The notes: a model not told the origin generated them from the sequence alone. A stretch of 17,322 nt of DNA from Chitinophagales bacterium (GCA_013298445.1 JAAFHQ010000028.1:1-17322); one strand, 5' to 3'. Counted from the stretch's first letter, positions 7,333 to 15,540 are shown. Numbers and translations: made by a program.

Positions 7333-7340
7333 TATATTTG
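7333..7340 (+). promoter_or_regulatory. Bacteroidota -7 box candidate upstream of the giant repeat protein gene
   Basis: TATATTTG is an exact match to TAnnTTTG. No TTTG -33 box is visible 17-23 bases upstream. If used, it would give a leader of roughly 170 bases containing the three hairpins at 7425-7474. The assignment rests on one short box. Confidence 0.35.
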
Positions 7341-7424
7341 AATCCTCAATTAGGGTTTGAATAAGAACAATCTAGGTTTTACTTCACATTTTCCTCCTTC
7401 ATCTAGCAGCAGTCTGAACTACTA

Positions 7425-7474
7425 CCTACGGACAACCGTAGGACCCACGGATTCATTCGTGGGCTGAAAAGCCC
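7425..7474 (+). repeat. Three adjacent short hairpins in the leader of the giant gene
   Basis: CCTACGG (7425-7431) pairs with CCGTAGG (7436-7442) around ACAA. CCCACG (7444-7449) pairs with CGTGGG (7458-7463) around GATTCATT. GGGCT (7461-7465) pairs with AGCCC (7470-7474) around a GAAA tetraloop. The second and third share GGG (7461-7463) and so are mutually exclusive as drawn. All stems are perfect. The middle one resembles CCCACGG-type REP palindromes that I recall from environmental bacteria. Either a dispersed REP-like element or a leader RNA structure would fit. The last stem ends 45 bases before the ATG. Confidence 0.7.
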
Positions 7475-7519
7475 GGGATCATAATTGGTTTTCCGCAATT
7501 TAACCGAAAACGATTAATT

Positions 7520-7618
7520 ATGATACCCATTAAGTACCTCTTTCCAAGCCACCTGCGGCCACTGAAAAACTTGATGCCTATTCTGTTTTTCTTAATGGGG
7601 ATTCCTGCGTTTGCACAG
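7520..7618 (+). other. Signal peptide of the giant repeat protein
   Basis: Residues 1-33 carry Lys5, Arg13 and Lys16, then a hydrophobic stretch with LMPILFFLMGIP, ending AFAQQ. An AxA-type signal peptidase I site after Ala32 or Ala33 is likely. Confidence 0.85.
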
Positions 7619-10600
7619 CAGACAAATCTAATCACTTGTACGACCAAAGTCGGAAAATTGGGAGATTTAAAAGTGTGTTTGAACAAGGACTCCGCCCTGA
7701 TAGAAGCAAAGCAGATTGAGGCTTCAGTAGTACCACAAGGTTTTGCTCGAACCTATCTACTTTCCAAAGGAAGTGGACAGCGCGTGCTTGCTAAAAATTC
7801 AAGCCCACTGTTCAAAGTGAAAGCGGAAGGGCTGTATGGGATACACACCCTCGTGTATGACCCAACTAAGCTCAACCCAGATACCCTTTTCCCACCAAAA
7901 GATTACAAGGTGCCGCAGTTGGCGCGTCGATTTGCTTCGAGCACTTCGCTCATCTGCGCAGGAATTGACACCATTGGTGCTCAATTTGCCTTTAATGAAT
8001 GTGATACCTGTGGCGTTACGGCAGGGTCACTACGCATCCTGGCCCAAAACTGCCTGGATAATGGAACCGCTCGTTTGCAAGCGCTGAGTGTAACAGCGCC
8101 TACTTTCCCTGTACCATCGAACTACAAAGTTATTTATGTACTGACGAGCGGAGCCGATCTGGTGCTGGAAGCATTGGCGGCTACTCCAGATTTCATTGTA
8201 CGCAAGGCGGGGATTTTCACCATTCACACCTTAGTTTATGACCCTGCCAAGCTCAATTTAGGAATATTTGACCCCGGAGAATACAAAGCGGCCGATATTT
8301 TGAAACTACTCGTACAGGGTGGTGGCAAAATATGTGGTGCTTTGGACGTTGTGGGAGCCAAGTTCAATGTAAGTATTTGTCCTTGCGCGGCTAATCCTGG
8401 AGCATTGGTTGCCGCAAGTCAGCCATGTATCAATAGTGGCTCGGTACAACTTACGGCCAATCGGGTAACCCCTATCGTGGTGCCTGATGGCTACATCGTA
8501 CGTTATGTACTGACTCGTGGTGAAGACCTCACCATCATGCAGATCAACGCGAGTGCTCAATTTACAGTTGCTCAAACTGGTCGTTACCGCATTCATACCC
8601 TGGTGTACAACCCAGCTACGCTTGATTTGAGCGGGGTTATATTTGGGACCACCAAGGCCTCGGTGATCAACAGCAAGTTGGTGCAAGGTGGTGGTCTGAT
8701 TTGTGGTGCCTTAGACCTATTTGGCGCTACTTTCGACGTAACAGCTTGTCCATGTGAACCTAAGGCTGGCAAACTCAAACCAGAAGCTCAAGTTTGCTAT
8801 GACAATCTTACCCCTGCAAAATTGACTGCATTGGTAGATGTAGCGGCAGTTGTTCCTGCTGGTTATCAGCGCCGCTATGTGTTGACGTTTGGTCCGAACT
8901 TGGTCATTGAAAACGTTAGCCAAAACCCAACGTTCAATGTCACCAAAACGGGTACATTCCGCATCCATACGCTCATTTACAATCCAGCTGATCTGGATTT
9001 GAGCACAGTTATTTTTGGCTCAACCAAAGCTACCGACATCAACAAGCTGTTGATTCAAGGTGGTGGTCAATTGTGTGGAGCCCTGGATTTAACTGGTGCG
9101 CAATTTGATGTGACCGCTTGTGTTTGTACAGCAAAGGCAGGCACTTTGGTTGCTATCGATTTACCTTGTTTGAACGCAGGTTCAGCACGCATTCGGGCCA
9201 ATGTAAATGTGGCGTCGATTGTACCTGCTGGTTATGCCTTACGTTATGTCCTTACTCAAGGTGATGTGTTGGTGGTACGTCAGGTGAAAGAGGTAGCCGA
9301 CTTTACGGTTACTACTGCTGGCCGTTACCGCATCCACGCTTTTGTGTACAACCCAAGTACCTTTAACATCAACGATATTCAAGTTGGGGTTACAACTGCT
9401 CAAGGCATCCGCGATCGCCTCGTCGAAGGTGGCGGTGCTATTTGCGGTTCAATTCAATTGAGTGGCTTGATGTTTGATGTGGCTACCTGCTCACCAACCT
9501 GTGCAGCTGCCGCTGGCACGTTGAAGGTGTTGGATCAGGCTTGTTTGCCAGCAGGTGGTACCGCTCGCATTCGGGCAACTACCCTTACTGCTCCATCAGT
9601 ACCCGAAGGATTTTTGCTTCGATACGTACTGACCAGCACCGACAACCTGGTTATCCAAAATATCTCTTCCACTGCTGATTTCACCGTAGCAACTACTGGT
9701 CGCTACCGGATTCATGCTTTGGTGTACAATCCAGCTACGCTCAATTTGACGGGAGTAATTTTTGGAACCACCAAAGCTTCAGCCATTACCAGCCAATTGA
9801 TTCAAGGTGGTGGACAAATTTGTGGTGCACTGGATGGAGGTGTGGCCTTTGACGTAATTAATTGTACCAATTGTACTGCTTATTCCGGTACTTTAAAAAC
9901 GGCTAATGGCCCATGTCTGGACAACTGGTGGGATGCTCGTCTGCGTGCTGCAACGGACATTGCTCCTGTAATTCCGAATGGCTATCAGTTGCGTTACTTG
10001 GTTACTTTTGGTGCCAATAAAGTGATTACCGACATCGGTGACAAGCCAGACTTTGTTGTACATACTACTGGTACCTGGCGCATCCACGCTCTGGTCTACA
10101 ATCCAAATACTTTCAATTTGAGCCAGATTGTGCTCAATTCCACTACCATCGAAGGCTTGAAAGCACTGTTGGTACGCGGCATTGTACCAACTTGTGCAAG
10201 TCTGGATGAAAACGGCGCAGTATTCGTAGTGAAACCTTGCGAAGGCTGTGAAGTAGAGGCCGGAACCTTGAAGGCAAAAGCTCAGGTATGTCTTACTGCT
10301 GCCAGCGGAGCACGTTTGATTGGTGTAACCGATCGTGCTCCAGTAATTCCTAATGGTTATGTTTTGAGGTACGTATTGACGTATGGCGACAACATGACCA
10401 TTTTAATGGTTGGCAATAGCCCAGACTTTACGGTGGGCAATACAGGTGGTTACCGTATTCATGCTTTGGTGTATAACCCGAATACCTGGAATCCTGCTAC
10501 CGCTATTCAGAATAACGTGACCATGCTCAAAACGGTGAAACAAACCTTCATTCAGGATGGTGGAACCATTTGTGCAGCAGTTGACCCGGTTGGGGCATAT

Positions 10601-13600
10601 TTTGTAGTCAGCAACTGTCAACAAACTTGTGGTGTTACTGCGGGTACTTTGAACCCAACTGGTACTCCATGTATTGACAACTGGAACAGCACTCGCCTTT
10701 TGGCCGCTGTAGGCACTCAGCCTAATGCACCAACTGGCTATTTAGTCCGTTATTTGTTGACAACTGGAGACAGCAAAGTCATCATCAAAGTAGGCAGTAC
10801 GCCTGACTTTACCGTAACTACGACGGGCAAATACCGGATTCATACCTTGGTGTATCATCCGAATACGCTCAACTTCACCGTTTATTTGAACACCACTAAA
10901 TTGAGTGAACTCAATGAACTGCTGATTCAAGGTGGTGGAACGATATGTGCTGCCCTCGACGTGGATGGTGCCTATTTCAACGTAGGCTATTGCAACACTT
11001 GTACCGTTACGGCGGGTAAATTAAAGGCAAACGTTCCCAACTGCCTCATTGCAGGTGGAGCAGTAACCCTTTCTGCACAAGTAGTAACAGCACCGATTGT
11101 ACCAAGCGGTTATACGGTTTGTTATGCAATTGTAAACACCAGTGGTGTAATTGTGGATGTGACTGAAAACCCATCCGTGGTTGTACGTACTCCAGGTACC
11201 TACTGCATGCACACCTTTGTGTTCCCGACCAGCCAATTCAATGTGGGGCGGATCATTGAAAACAGCACAACTCTGGCTCAGCTCAATTTGTGGCTGAAAG
11301 ATCTGTGCTCCGCCATTGATCTGACGGGCATTTGCTTCAACGTTCAATCCTGTACTCCTACCTGCGATGTTTTTGTCGGTAAACTTGTACCTCGGGTACC
11401 CGTTTGTTTGCCAGCAGGTGGTATTTCTACCCTGGTTGCAGACTTTAGTACCCCTGCAATTGTTCCTACGGGCTATACTATTTGTTATGCAATTACCAAT
11501 GCGAATGGCGTCATCATCGATGTGACTGAACAGCCTAGTGCAGTGGTACGCAATACCGGAACTTATTGCATGCATACCTTTATTTTCCCAAGTGCATCTT
11601 TCAACGTTGGGCGAATCATTGAAAACAATACAACCATTGCACAACTCAAACTCTGGCTACAGGAATACTGTGCTACAATTGATGTGAATGGAGTTTGTTT
11701 CACCGTAGTAGCATGTTCGAACAACTGTGATGTGGATGCCGGAAAATTGAGTGTGGGCACTATTCCATGTTTGATTGACTCCGTAAAAATTTGCGTTGGA
11801 GTTCTTACCCCACCCGCTACACCTAGTGGATTTACCGTATGTTATGCAATGGTAAATGACAAAGGTGTTATTGTTGATGTGGTGGAAGACAAGTGTTTCT
11901 GGATGAAGAAGGCAGGTACTTATTGTGTACACGTCTTTGTATTCCGGGCCTTGACCTTCAATCCAAACAACATCATCAAAGGAGTAACCACTTTGCAACT
12001 TTTGAATACATGGTTGACAGGTGGAAGCGTCTGCGGCGATGTAGACATGGTTGGGGTTTGTTTCACGCTTAAAGAATGTACACCACTTTGTGAAGCCAAA
12101 GCTGGAACACTGGTACCTGAACTGGAAGAATGTCTGTCGGTAGGTTATGCCTGGATCAGTGCAAAACACCCGGCTAACGGTACTTCGACGATCCCATCTG
12201 GGTACGCTCGTCGCTACTTGTTGGTCAGTGCCGACAACGTGATCCGTCAGGTTGAGCTTCAACCCAAATTTGGCCTCAATCAAACGGGTAATTACCGGGT
12301 ACTTACCCTCGTATACGACCCGAGCACCTTCAATGTGAATTCGATTGTTTTGGGCACAACCACCGTTGCACAGCTCAATGCCAAATTTATTCAGGGAGGT
12401 GGTACCCTTTGTGGTGCATTGGATTTGATTGGCGCAAGCTTTAAAATCGCACCTTGTACTTGCCCAGTTAACGCGGGTAAGCTCAAGCCAAACAGTGAAG
12501 TTTGTTTGCCTAAAAATGGCACAGTGGTGCTTTCCGCTAGCCAACTTACTTCAAATACATTAGTTAATGGCTATAGCGTCCACTACTTGTTGAGCAAAGG
12601 GCCCAATAAAGTGATCGTTGCCCTTCGTAGTGACCCAAGTTTCAGTGTTGCTGAAATTGGGACTTACCGTATCCATGTATTGGTTTACAACCCAACTACT
12701 TTCTCCTTTGGAAGCATCCAATTGGGTGTAACCACGGTGAATAGTCTGCAAGCACAGTTCATCGAAGGTGGTGGAGGTATTTGCGCGAGTGTTGAAACGG
12801 GCGGAGCACTTTTTGAAGTACCTGCCTGTAAAGAACCTTGCGTTGTAGCTCCTGGTAAATTGACAGTGGTAGGAGAACCTTGTTTGATCAATGGATCAGG
12901 CGTTTTCACTGCTACCGTTACTCAGCAGCCAACGGTTCCAGCTGGTTATGTAGTTCGTTACATTTTAACCAGTGGCAATACTTTGGTGATCAAGGAAATC
13001 AAAACCACACCATCTTTCACGATTACGCAATCAGGGGTGTACCGGATTCATGTCTTGGTCTATCTGCCAGGAACCCTGAATTTGAGCTTCCCAAGTGGTG
13101 CAACACTGAGCTTTATCTCTAATCAGATAACCAGCAATGTTTGCGCCGCGCTGGATAGTGGAGTCGCATTTGAAATTTCCAATTGTCAATTCACTTGTTT
13201 CGCATTTGCTGGAACATTGAAACCAGTTGGAGATACTTGTAAATCTACTTTACCTGCTACCTTACAGGCAACTACGAAAGTTGCTCCTGTTGTTCCTGGA
13301 AACTATCAGGTTAGATACCTCTTAGCTAGTGCCAGTGGTAACAATAAGGTGATTGAACAAGTCAGCAATACACCAAATTTTGTGGTCAATAGCCTCAAAA
13401 CTTGGACGATCCATACACTGGTGTACGATCCGAATTCCTTCAATCCAAATACCATCCAGTTGGGTGTGACCACTATTGCCGGGCTGAAAGCTCAACTCAG
13501 CAGTAACCCACAAATTTGCTACAGTCTGGATGAAATAGGGGTTCGTTTCGTTACTGGCCCATGTTGTACAGCCAAACTGGGTGAATTCAGACCTTACGTG

Positions 13601-14563
13601 AATGTACCTTGCATCCAACAAGGAGCTTGTGCTTACATCAAATTAGGATGGAAAAAAGCGCCAGTGGTTCCACAAGGCTGGAAGATTGTGTACTTGGTTT
13701 CTGCGCCAAATGGAAAGACAATCAATGCGGTATATGAAAAGCCAGACTTCATCCTTTGCAAAATTGGCAAATATACAGTCTACCACTTGATCTACAATCC
13801 AAATGATTTTGATCCGACCGAGTTGGTTTCTCTCGGTAGATCCACTATTGAAGACATCATAGAAGAAATCTCCATCTTCAAGTGTACTCTGGTTGATGTT
13901 GGCTTTATGCTGGACATTAAACTCTGTACCGATTGTGGTATGATGATGGCTGGTCGTTTGGATCCTGAAACCATGTCTTGTTTTGTTCCTGCGGGTATTA
14001 CTATCAAGGCGAATGTTTTATCCATGAACATGGTAGACGCTCCGCTGAAATTGTACTATGTACTTACGACTGGAGACCAATTGAACATTTTGGGTATCAG
14101 TGCCAAACCTGAATTCAAAGTAACTCAGGTTGGAACCTATCGCATCCACCCCGTAATCACTAACCCAACCGAGGTAAACATCTACAATTACTCAAACCTC
14201 TTTGAGGTGATGCTGGAATTGAAGATGGGTGGCGGTAAATACTGCGGTTTTGTTGAACAGAGTGGTGCAACCTTCAATGTCAACGATTGTAAAGGATTTG
14301 GAGCTGCGCCTACCACGGCTGCTTATCCAAACCCAACCAACGATCGGGTGCGACTGATTTTCAATAATCCTAAAGAAGTGGATGAATCTGGCATTTCCGT
14401 AGAGGTACTCAACCTCAACGGCGGAGTCATCAACCGGGAGAAGTTTGATGCAGGCACAACTGAAGGTGAACTGGATCTGAAGACACTACCTTCTGGTCTG
14501 TACCTCATCCGTGTATTGCGGAGTGGTCAGGCACCAGAGTTGATTCGTATCAATAAGATGTAA
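7520..14563 (+). CDS. Giant secreted cysteine-rich repeat protein with T9SS type A sorting domain
   Basis: This 2347-residue protein has three parts. A Sec signal peptide covers residues 1-33, with a basic n-region, hydrophobic core LMPILFFLMG and probable cleavage after AFA. Eighteen tandem modules (residues 40 to about 2258) follow. The C-terminus (about 2269-2347) is a Por/T9SS type A sorting domain, with YPNPTNDRVRL, then VEVLNLNGG, then LPSGLYLIRV. The protein should cross the inner membrane by Sec and the outer membrane by T9SS, and end up on the cell surface or released. No enzymatic motif is visible. Size, repetition and cysteine content suggest an adhesin, surface fibre or matrix protein, which is inference. 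The start ATG 7520 gives a proper signal-peptide n-region, whereas Met19 would remove the basic residues. Codon use appears normal, and no frameshift or internal stop occurs over 7 kb. I recognise no close characterised homologue. Confidence 0.97.
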   Translation: MIPIKYLFPSHLRPLKNLMPILFFLMGIPAFAQQTNLITCTTKVGKLGDLKVCLNKDSALIEAKQIEASVVPQGFARTYLLSKGSGQRVLAKNSSPLFKVKAEGLYGIHTLVYDPTKLNPDTLFPPKDYKVPQLARRFASSTSLICAGIDTIGAQFAFNECDTCGVTAGSLRILAQNCLDNGTARLQALSVTAPTFPVPSNYKVIYVLTSGADLVLEALAATPDFIVRKAGIFTIHTLVYDPAKLNLGIFDPGEYKAADILKLLVQGGGKICGALDVVGAKFNVSICPCAANPGALVAASQPCINSGSVQLTANRVTPIVVPDGYIVRYVLTRGEDLTIMQINASAQFTVAQTGRYRIHTLVYNPATLDLSGVIFGTTKASVINSKLVQGGGLICGALDLFGATFDVTACPCEPKAGKLKPEAQVCYDNLTPAKLTALVDVAAVVPAGYQRRYVLTFGPNLVIENVSQNPTFNVTKTGTFRIHTLIYNPADLDLSTVIFGSTKATDINKLLIQGGGQLCGALDLTGAQFDVTACVCTAKAGTLVAIDLPCLNAGSARIRANVNVASIVPAGYALRYVLTQGDVLVVRQVKEVADFTVTTAGRYRIHAFVYNPSTFNINDIQVGVTTAQGIRDRLVEGGGAICGSIQLSGLMFDVATCSPTCAAAAGTLKVLDQACLPAGGTARIRATTLTAPSVPEGFLLRYVLTSTDNLVIQNISSTADFTVATTGRYRIHALVYNPATLNLTGVIFGTTKASAITSQLIQGGGQICGALDGGVAFDVINCTNCTAYSGTLKTANGPCLDNWWDARLRAATDIAPVIPNGYQLRYLVTFGANKVITDIGDKPDFVVHTTGTWRIHALVYNPNTFNLSQIVLNSTTIEGLKALLVRGIVPTCASLDENGAVFVVKPCEGCEVEAGTLKAKAQVCLTAASGARLIGVTDRAPVIPNGYVLRYVLTYGDNMTILMVGNSPDFTVGNTGGYRIHALVYNPNTWNPATAIQNNVTMLKTVKQTFIQDGGTICAAVDPVGAYFVVSNCQQTCGVTAGTLNPTGTPCIDNWNSTRLLAAVGTQPNAPTGYLVRYLLTTGDSKVIIKVGSTPDFTVTTTGKYRIHTLVYHPNTLNFTVYLNTTKLSELNELLIQGGGTICAALDVDGAYFNVGYCNTCTVTAGKLKANVPNCLIAGGAVTLSAQVVTAPIVPSGYTVCYAIVNTSGVIVDVTENPSVVVRTPGTYCMHTFVFPTSQFNVGRIIENSTTLAQLNLWLKDLCSAIDLTGICFNVQSCTPTCDVFVGKLVPRVPVCLPAGGISTLVADFSTPAIVPTGYTICYAITNANGVIIDVTEQPSAVVRNTGTYCMHTFIFPSASFNVGRIIENNTTIAQLKLWLQEYCATIDVNGVCFTVVACSNNCDVDAGKLSVGTIPCLIDSVKICVGVLTPPATPSGFTVCYAMVNDKGVIVDVVEDKCFWMKKAGTYCVHVFVFRALTFNPNNIIKGVTTLQLLNTWLTGGSVCGDVDMVGVCFTLKECTPLCEAKAGTLVPELEECLSVGYAWISAKHPANGTSTIPSGYARRYLLVSADNVIRQVELQPKFGLNQTGNYRVLTLVYDPSTFNVNSIVLGTTTVAQLNAKFIQGGGTLCGALDLIGASFKIAPCTCPVNAGKLKPNSEVCLPKNGTVVLSASQLTSNTLVNGYSVHYLLSKGPNKVIVALRSDPSFSVAEIGTYRIHVLVYNPTTFSFGSIQLGVTTVNSLQAQFIEGGGGICASVETGGALFEVPACKEPCVVAPGKLTVVGEPCLINGSGVFTATVTQQPTVPAGYVVRYILTSGNTLVIKEIKTTPSFTITQSGVYRIHVLVYLPGTLNLSFPSGATLSFISNQITSNVCAALDSGVAFEISNCQFTCFAFAGTLKPVGDTCKSTLPATLQATTKVAPVVPGNYQVRYLLASASGNNKVIEQVSNTPNFVVNSLKTWTIHTLVYDPNSFNPNTIQLGVTTIAGLKAQLSSNPQICYSLDEIGVRFVTGPCCTAKLGEFRPYVNVPCIQQGACAYIKLGWKKAPVVPQGWKIVYLVSAPNGKTINAVYEKPDFILCKIGKYTVYHLIYNPNDFDPTELVSLGRSTIEDIIEEISIFKCTLVDVGFMLDIKLCTDCGMMMAGRLDPETMSCFVPAGITIKANVLSMNMVDAPLKLYYVLTTGDQLNILGISAKPEFKVTQVGTYRIHPVITNPTEVNIYNYSNLFEVMLELKMGGGKYCGFVEQSGATFNVNDCKGFGAAPTTAAYPNPTNDRVRLIFNNPKEVDESGISVEVLNLNGGVINREKFDAGTTEGELDLKTLPSGLYLIRVLRSGQAPELIRINKM
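7637..14292 (+). repeat. Array of 18 tandem protein modules, 119-127 residues each
   Basis: Taking the first conserved Cys codon as module start, modules begin at 7637, 8009, 8384, 8753, 9125, 9500, 9872, 10247, 10628, 11000, 11363, 11726, 12089, 12461, 12839, 13196, 13565 and 13934. The shared plan is: Cys, then AGxL; a second Cys about 10 residues on; VPxGYxxRYVLTxG; PDFTV, then TGxYRIHTLVYNP; a TT-x3-L stretch; QGGGxICxALD; and GAxFxV ending near Cys. Typical modules thus carry four near-invariant cysteines, suggesting disulfide-stabilised beta domains in an extracellular chain. DNA between modules differs at many synonymous positions (modules 3 and 6 share GVIFGTTKAS but with different codons), so the expansion is not very recent. 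I cannot assign a named domain. Confidence 0.93.
11000..12088 (+). repeat. Modules 10-12: cysteine-enriched subfamily of the repeat
   Basis: These three modules are each exactly 121 residues and share features absent from the others. The central strand reads CYA in place of RYVL. The core is GTYCMHTF or GTYCVHVF in place of GxYRIHTL. The end reads GICF or GVCF in place of GAxF. This adds three cysteines per module. They also share FNVGRII or a variant, and lack the QGGG motif. Module 12 is the most diverged and has further cysteines (KICVG, DKCFW). Confidence 0.88.
14324..14560 (+). other. T9SS type A (Por) C-terminal sorting domain
   Basis: Residues 2269-2347 begin YPNPTND and continue with VRLIF, VEVLNLNGG, a Gly-Thr-Thr turn, DLKTLPSGLYLIRV and a short basic end. 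This is the standard arrangement of the cleavable type IX secretion signal in Bacteroidota. Confidence 0.93.
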
Positions 14564-14575
14564 ATTCTACGGTTG

Positions 14576-14597
14576 GGGCGGCCACACGTGGCCGCCC
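14576..14597 (+). repeat. Perfect GC-rich hairpin after the giant gene
   Basis: GGGCGGCCAC (14576-14585) pairs perfectly with GTGGCCGCCC (14588-14597) across two bases, starting 12 bp after the stop. There is no T run directly after it. It may act with the next hairpin or be a REP-like unit. Confidence 0.75.
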
Positions 14598-14608
14598 TTA
14601 CTCTAAAG

Positions 14609-14646
14609 GTAGGGGCAAGCACATAGGCTTGCCCCTACTATTTTTT
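14609..14646 (+). terminator. Strong intrinsic terminator of the giant gene
   Basis: GTAGGGGCAAGC (14609-14620) pairs perfectly with GCTTGCCCCTAC (14627-14638) around a six-base loop, followed by TA and six Ts (14641-14646). This is the classical Rho-independent form and separates the giant gene from the arginine cluster. Confidence 0.82.
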
Positions 14647-14666
14647 CCCTGCCCACTATAAAACAC

Positions 14667-14674
14667 TATCTTCG
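14667..14674 (+). promoter_or_regulatory. Candidate -7 box for the arginine cluster
   Basis: TATCTTCG is one base from TAnnTTTG, 40 bases upstream of the argB ATG and just after the terminator of the preceding gene. No clear -33 box is seen. Position supports it more than sequence does. Confidence 0.4.
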
Positions 14675-14713
14675 TGCGGTATTTTTTTTAGCCAAATCCA
14701 ATACCCAAGCACG

Positions 14714-15484
14714 ATGAACTTACACATCTTAAAAGTTGGCGGCAAAGTCATTGACGATTTAGCGCTCTTGCAACCCATTCTGGAGGCGTTTTTACAAAAA
14801 GAAGGACAAAAAATAATCGTACACGGCGGAGGTAAAAAAGCGTCCGAACTCAGTGAAAAACTGGGTATTCCGGTACAGATGGTCAATGGTCGGCGGATTA
14901 CCGATGCGGCTGCACTGGAGGTAGCTACTATGGTCTATGCTGGCCTTTTTAATAAACAAATAGTCGCCTTGTTGCAATCAATTGGCGGCAACGCCTTGGG
15001 TTTGAGCGGTGCAGATGGCAATGTGATTCTGGCGCATCAGCGACCAGTTAAAGAAATAGATTATGGTTTTGTAGGTGATCTGGATGAGGTGAATGCCGAA
15101 GCCATTCATCGTTTGTTGAGTGCCGAATTTATCCCGGTTTTTTGCGCCATCACCCACAACGGGCAAGGCCAATTGCTCAACACCAATGCCGATACCATCG
15201 CTTCCAGTTTGGCTACGGCCATGTCGGCGCTTTATGAAGTAAAATTGTATTTGTGTTTGGATAAAAATGGAGTCTTGAGCAATGCGGAAGATGACAGCTC
15301 GGTTATCCCACGCATCAATGCTGCAGATTATGCCCGCTATAAGGCGGAAGGCGTTGTATACGCCGGGATGTTGCCCAAGCTCGACAATGCTTTCGATGCT
15401 TTGGCTCGGGGAGTGAAAGAAGTAATCATTTGTGGCCCGGAGTCGGTGGTGCGAGGTGGTGGAACGGTAATTTATGCGGATTAA
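14714..15484 (+). CDS. argB: N-acylglutamate kinase (ArgB)
   Basis: This 256-residue cytoplasmic enzyme of the amino-acid kinase family phosphorylates the gamma-carboxyl of N-acetyl- or N-succinyl-glutamate with ATP in arginine biosynthesis. Visible motifs are the N-terminal LKVGGK with Lys7, HGGGK (37-41), NGRRITDA for substrate binding, LLNTNADT and AGMLPKLDNA with the second conserved Lys. Length is typical of the short ArgB type without an N-terminal regulatory extension, which in other bacteria tends to mean no arginine feedback inhibition. It is followed 56 bp later by the argE-type gene, then argH. Some Bacteroidota are known to use N-succinyl intermediates, and the sequence does not let me decide which acyl group is used here. 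ATG 14714 fits the family N-terminus. Confidence 0.95.
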   Translation: MNLHILKVGGKVIDDLALLQPILEAFLQKEGQKIIVHGGGKKASELSEKLGIPVQMVNGRRITDAAALEVATMVYAGLFNKQIVALLQSIGGNALGLSGADGNVILAHQRPVKEIDYGFVGDLDEVNAEAIHRLLSAEFIPVFCAITHNGQGQLLNTNADTIASSLATAMSALYEVKLYLCLDKNGVLSNAEDDSSVIPRINAADYARYKAEGVVYAGMLPKLDNAFDALARGVKEVIICGPESVVRGGGTVIYAD

Positions 15485-15487
15485 TTT

Positions 15488-15522
15488 TTTGCCTCACTAC
15501 TAGAGCATAAAAAGTATCTTTG
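15488..15522 (+). promoter_or_regulatory. Promoter candidate for the argE-type gene
   Basis: TTTG (15488-15491) and an exact TAnnTTTG box, TATCTTTG (15515-15522), are 23 bases apart, the long end of Bacteroidota spacing. The ATG at 15541 follows 18 bases after the box. It implies that argE-argH can be transcribed separately from argB. Confidence 0.6.
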
Positions 15523-15540
15523 CGGCGAAAATTTTGCTTC

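Noticed and set aside
7317..7364. 15-codon GTG-started leader peptide after a strong Shine-Dalgarno word
   Set aside because: Too short to support as a gene, and the phylum rarely uses such sites. Kept only as part of a low-interest finding.
11021..11644. Second minus-strand open frame (207 codons) inside the giant gene
   Set aside because: Same phase relation to modules 10-11 as other shadow frames, with no independent start signal or recognisable protein.
11657..12544. Long open minus-strand frame (295 codons) antisense to the giant gene
   Set aside because: It lies wholly inside the giant coding sequence, its translation is low-complexity with no domain, and similar antisense frames recur at other modules. 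It is a shadow of the repeated coding pattern.
7637..14292. CRISPR-like or DNA-level tandem repeat array
   Set aside because: Repeats are conserved at protein level with many synonymous differences and about 370-base spacing, so this is a coding module array, not CRISPR.
15520..15540. In-frame TTG start giving a seven-residue longer argE product
   Set aside because: The TTG overlaps the -7 promoter box, and ATG 15541 gives the expected family N-terminus.
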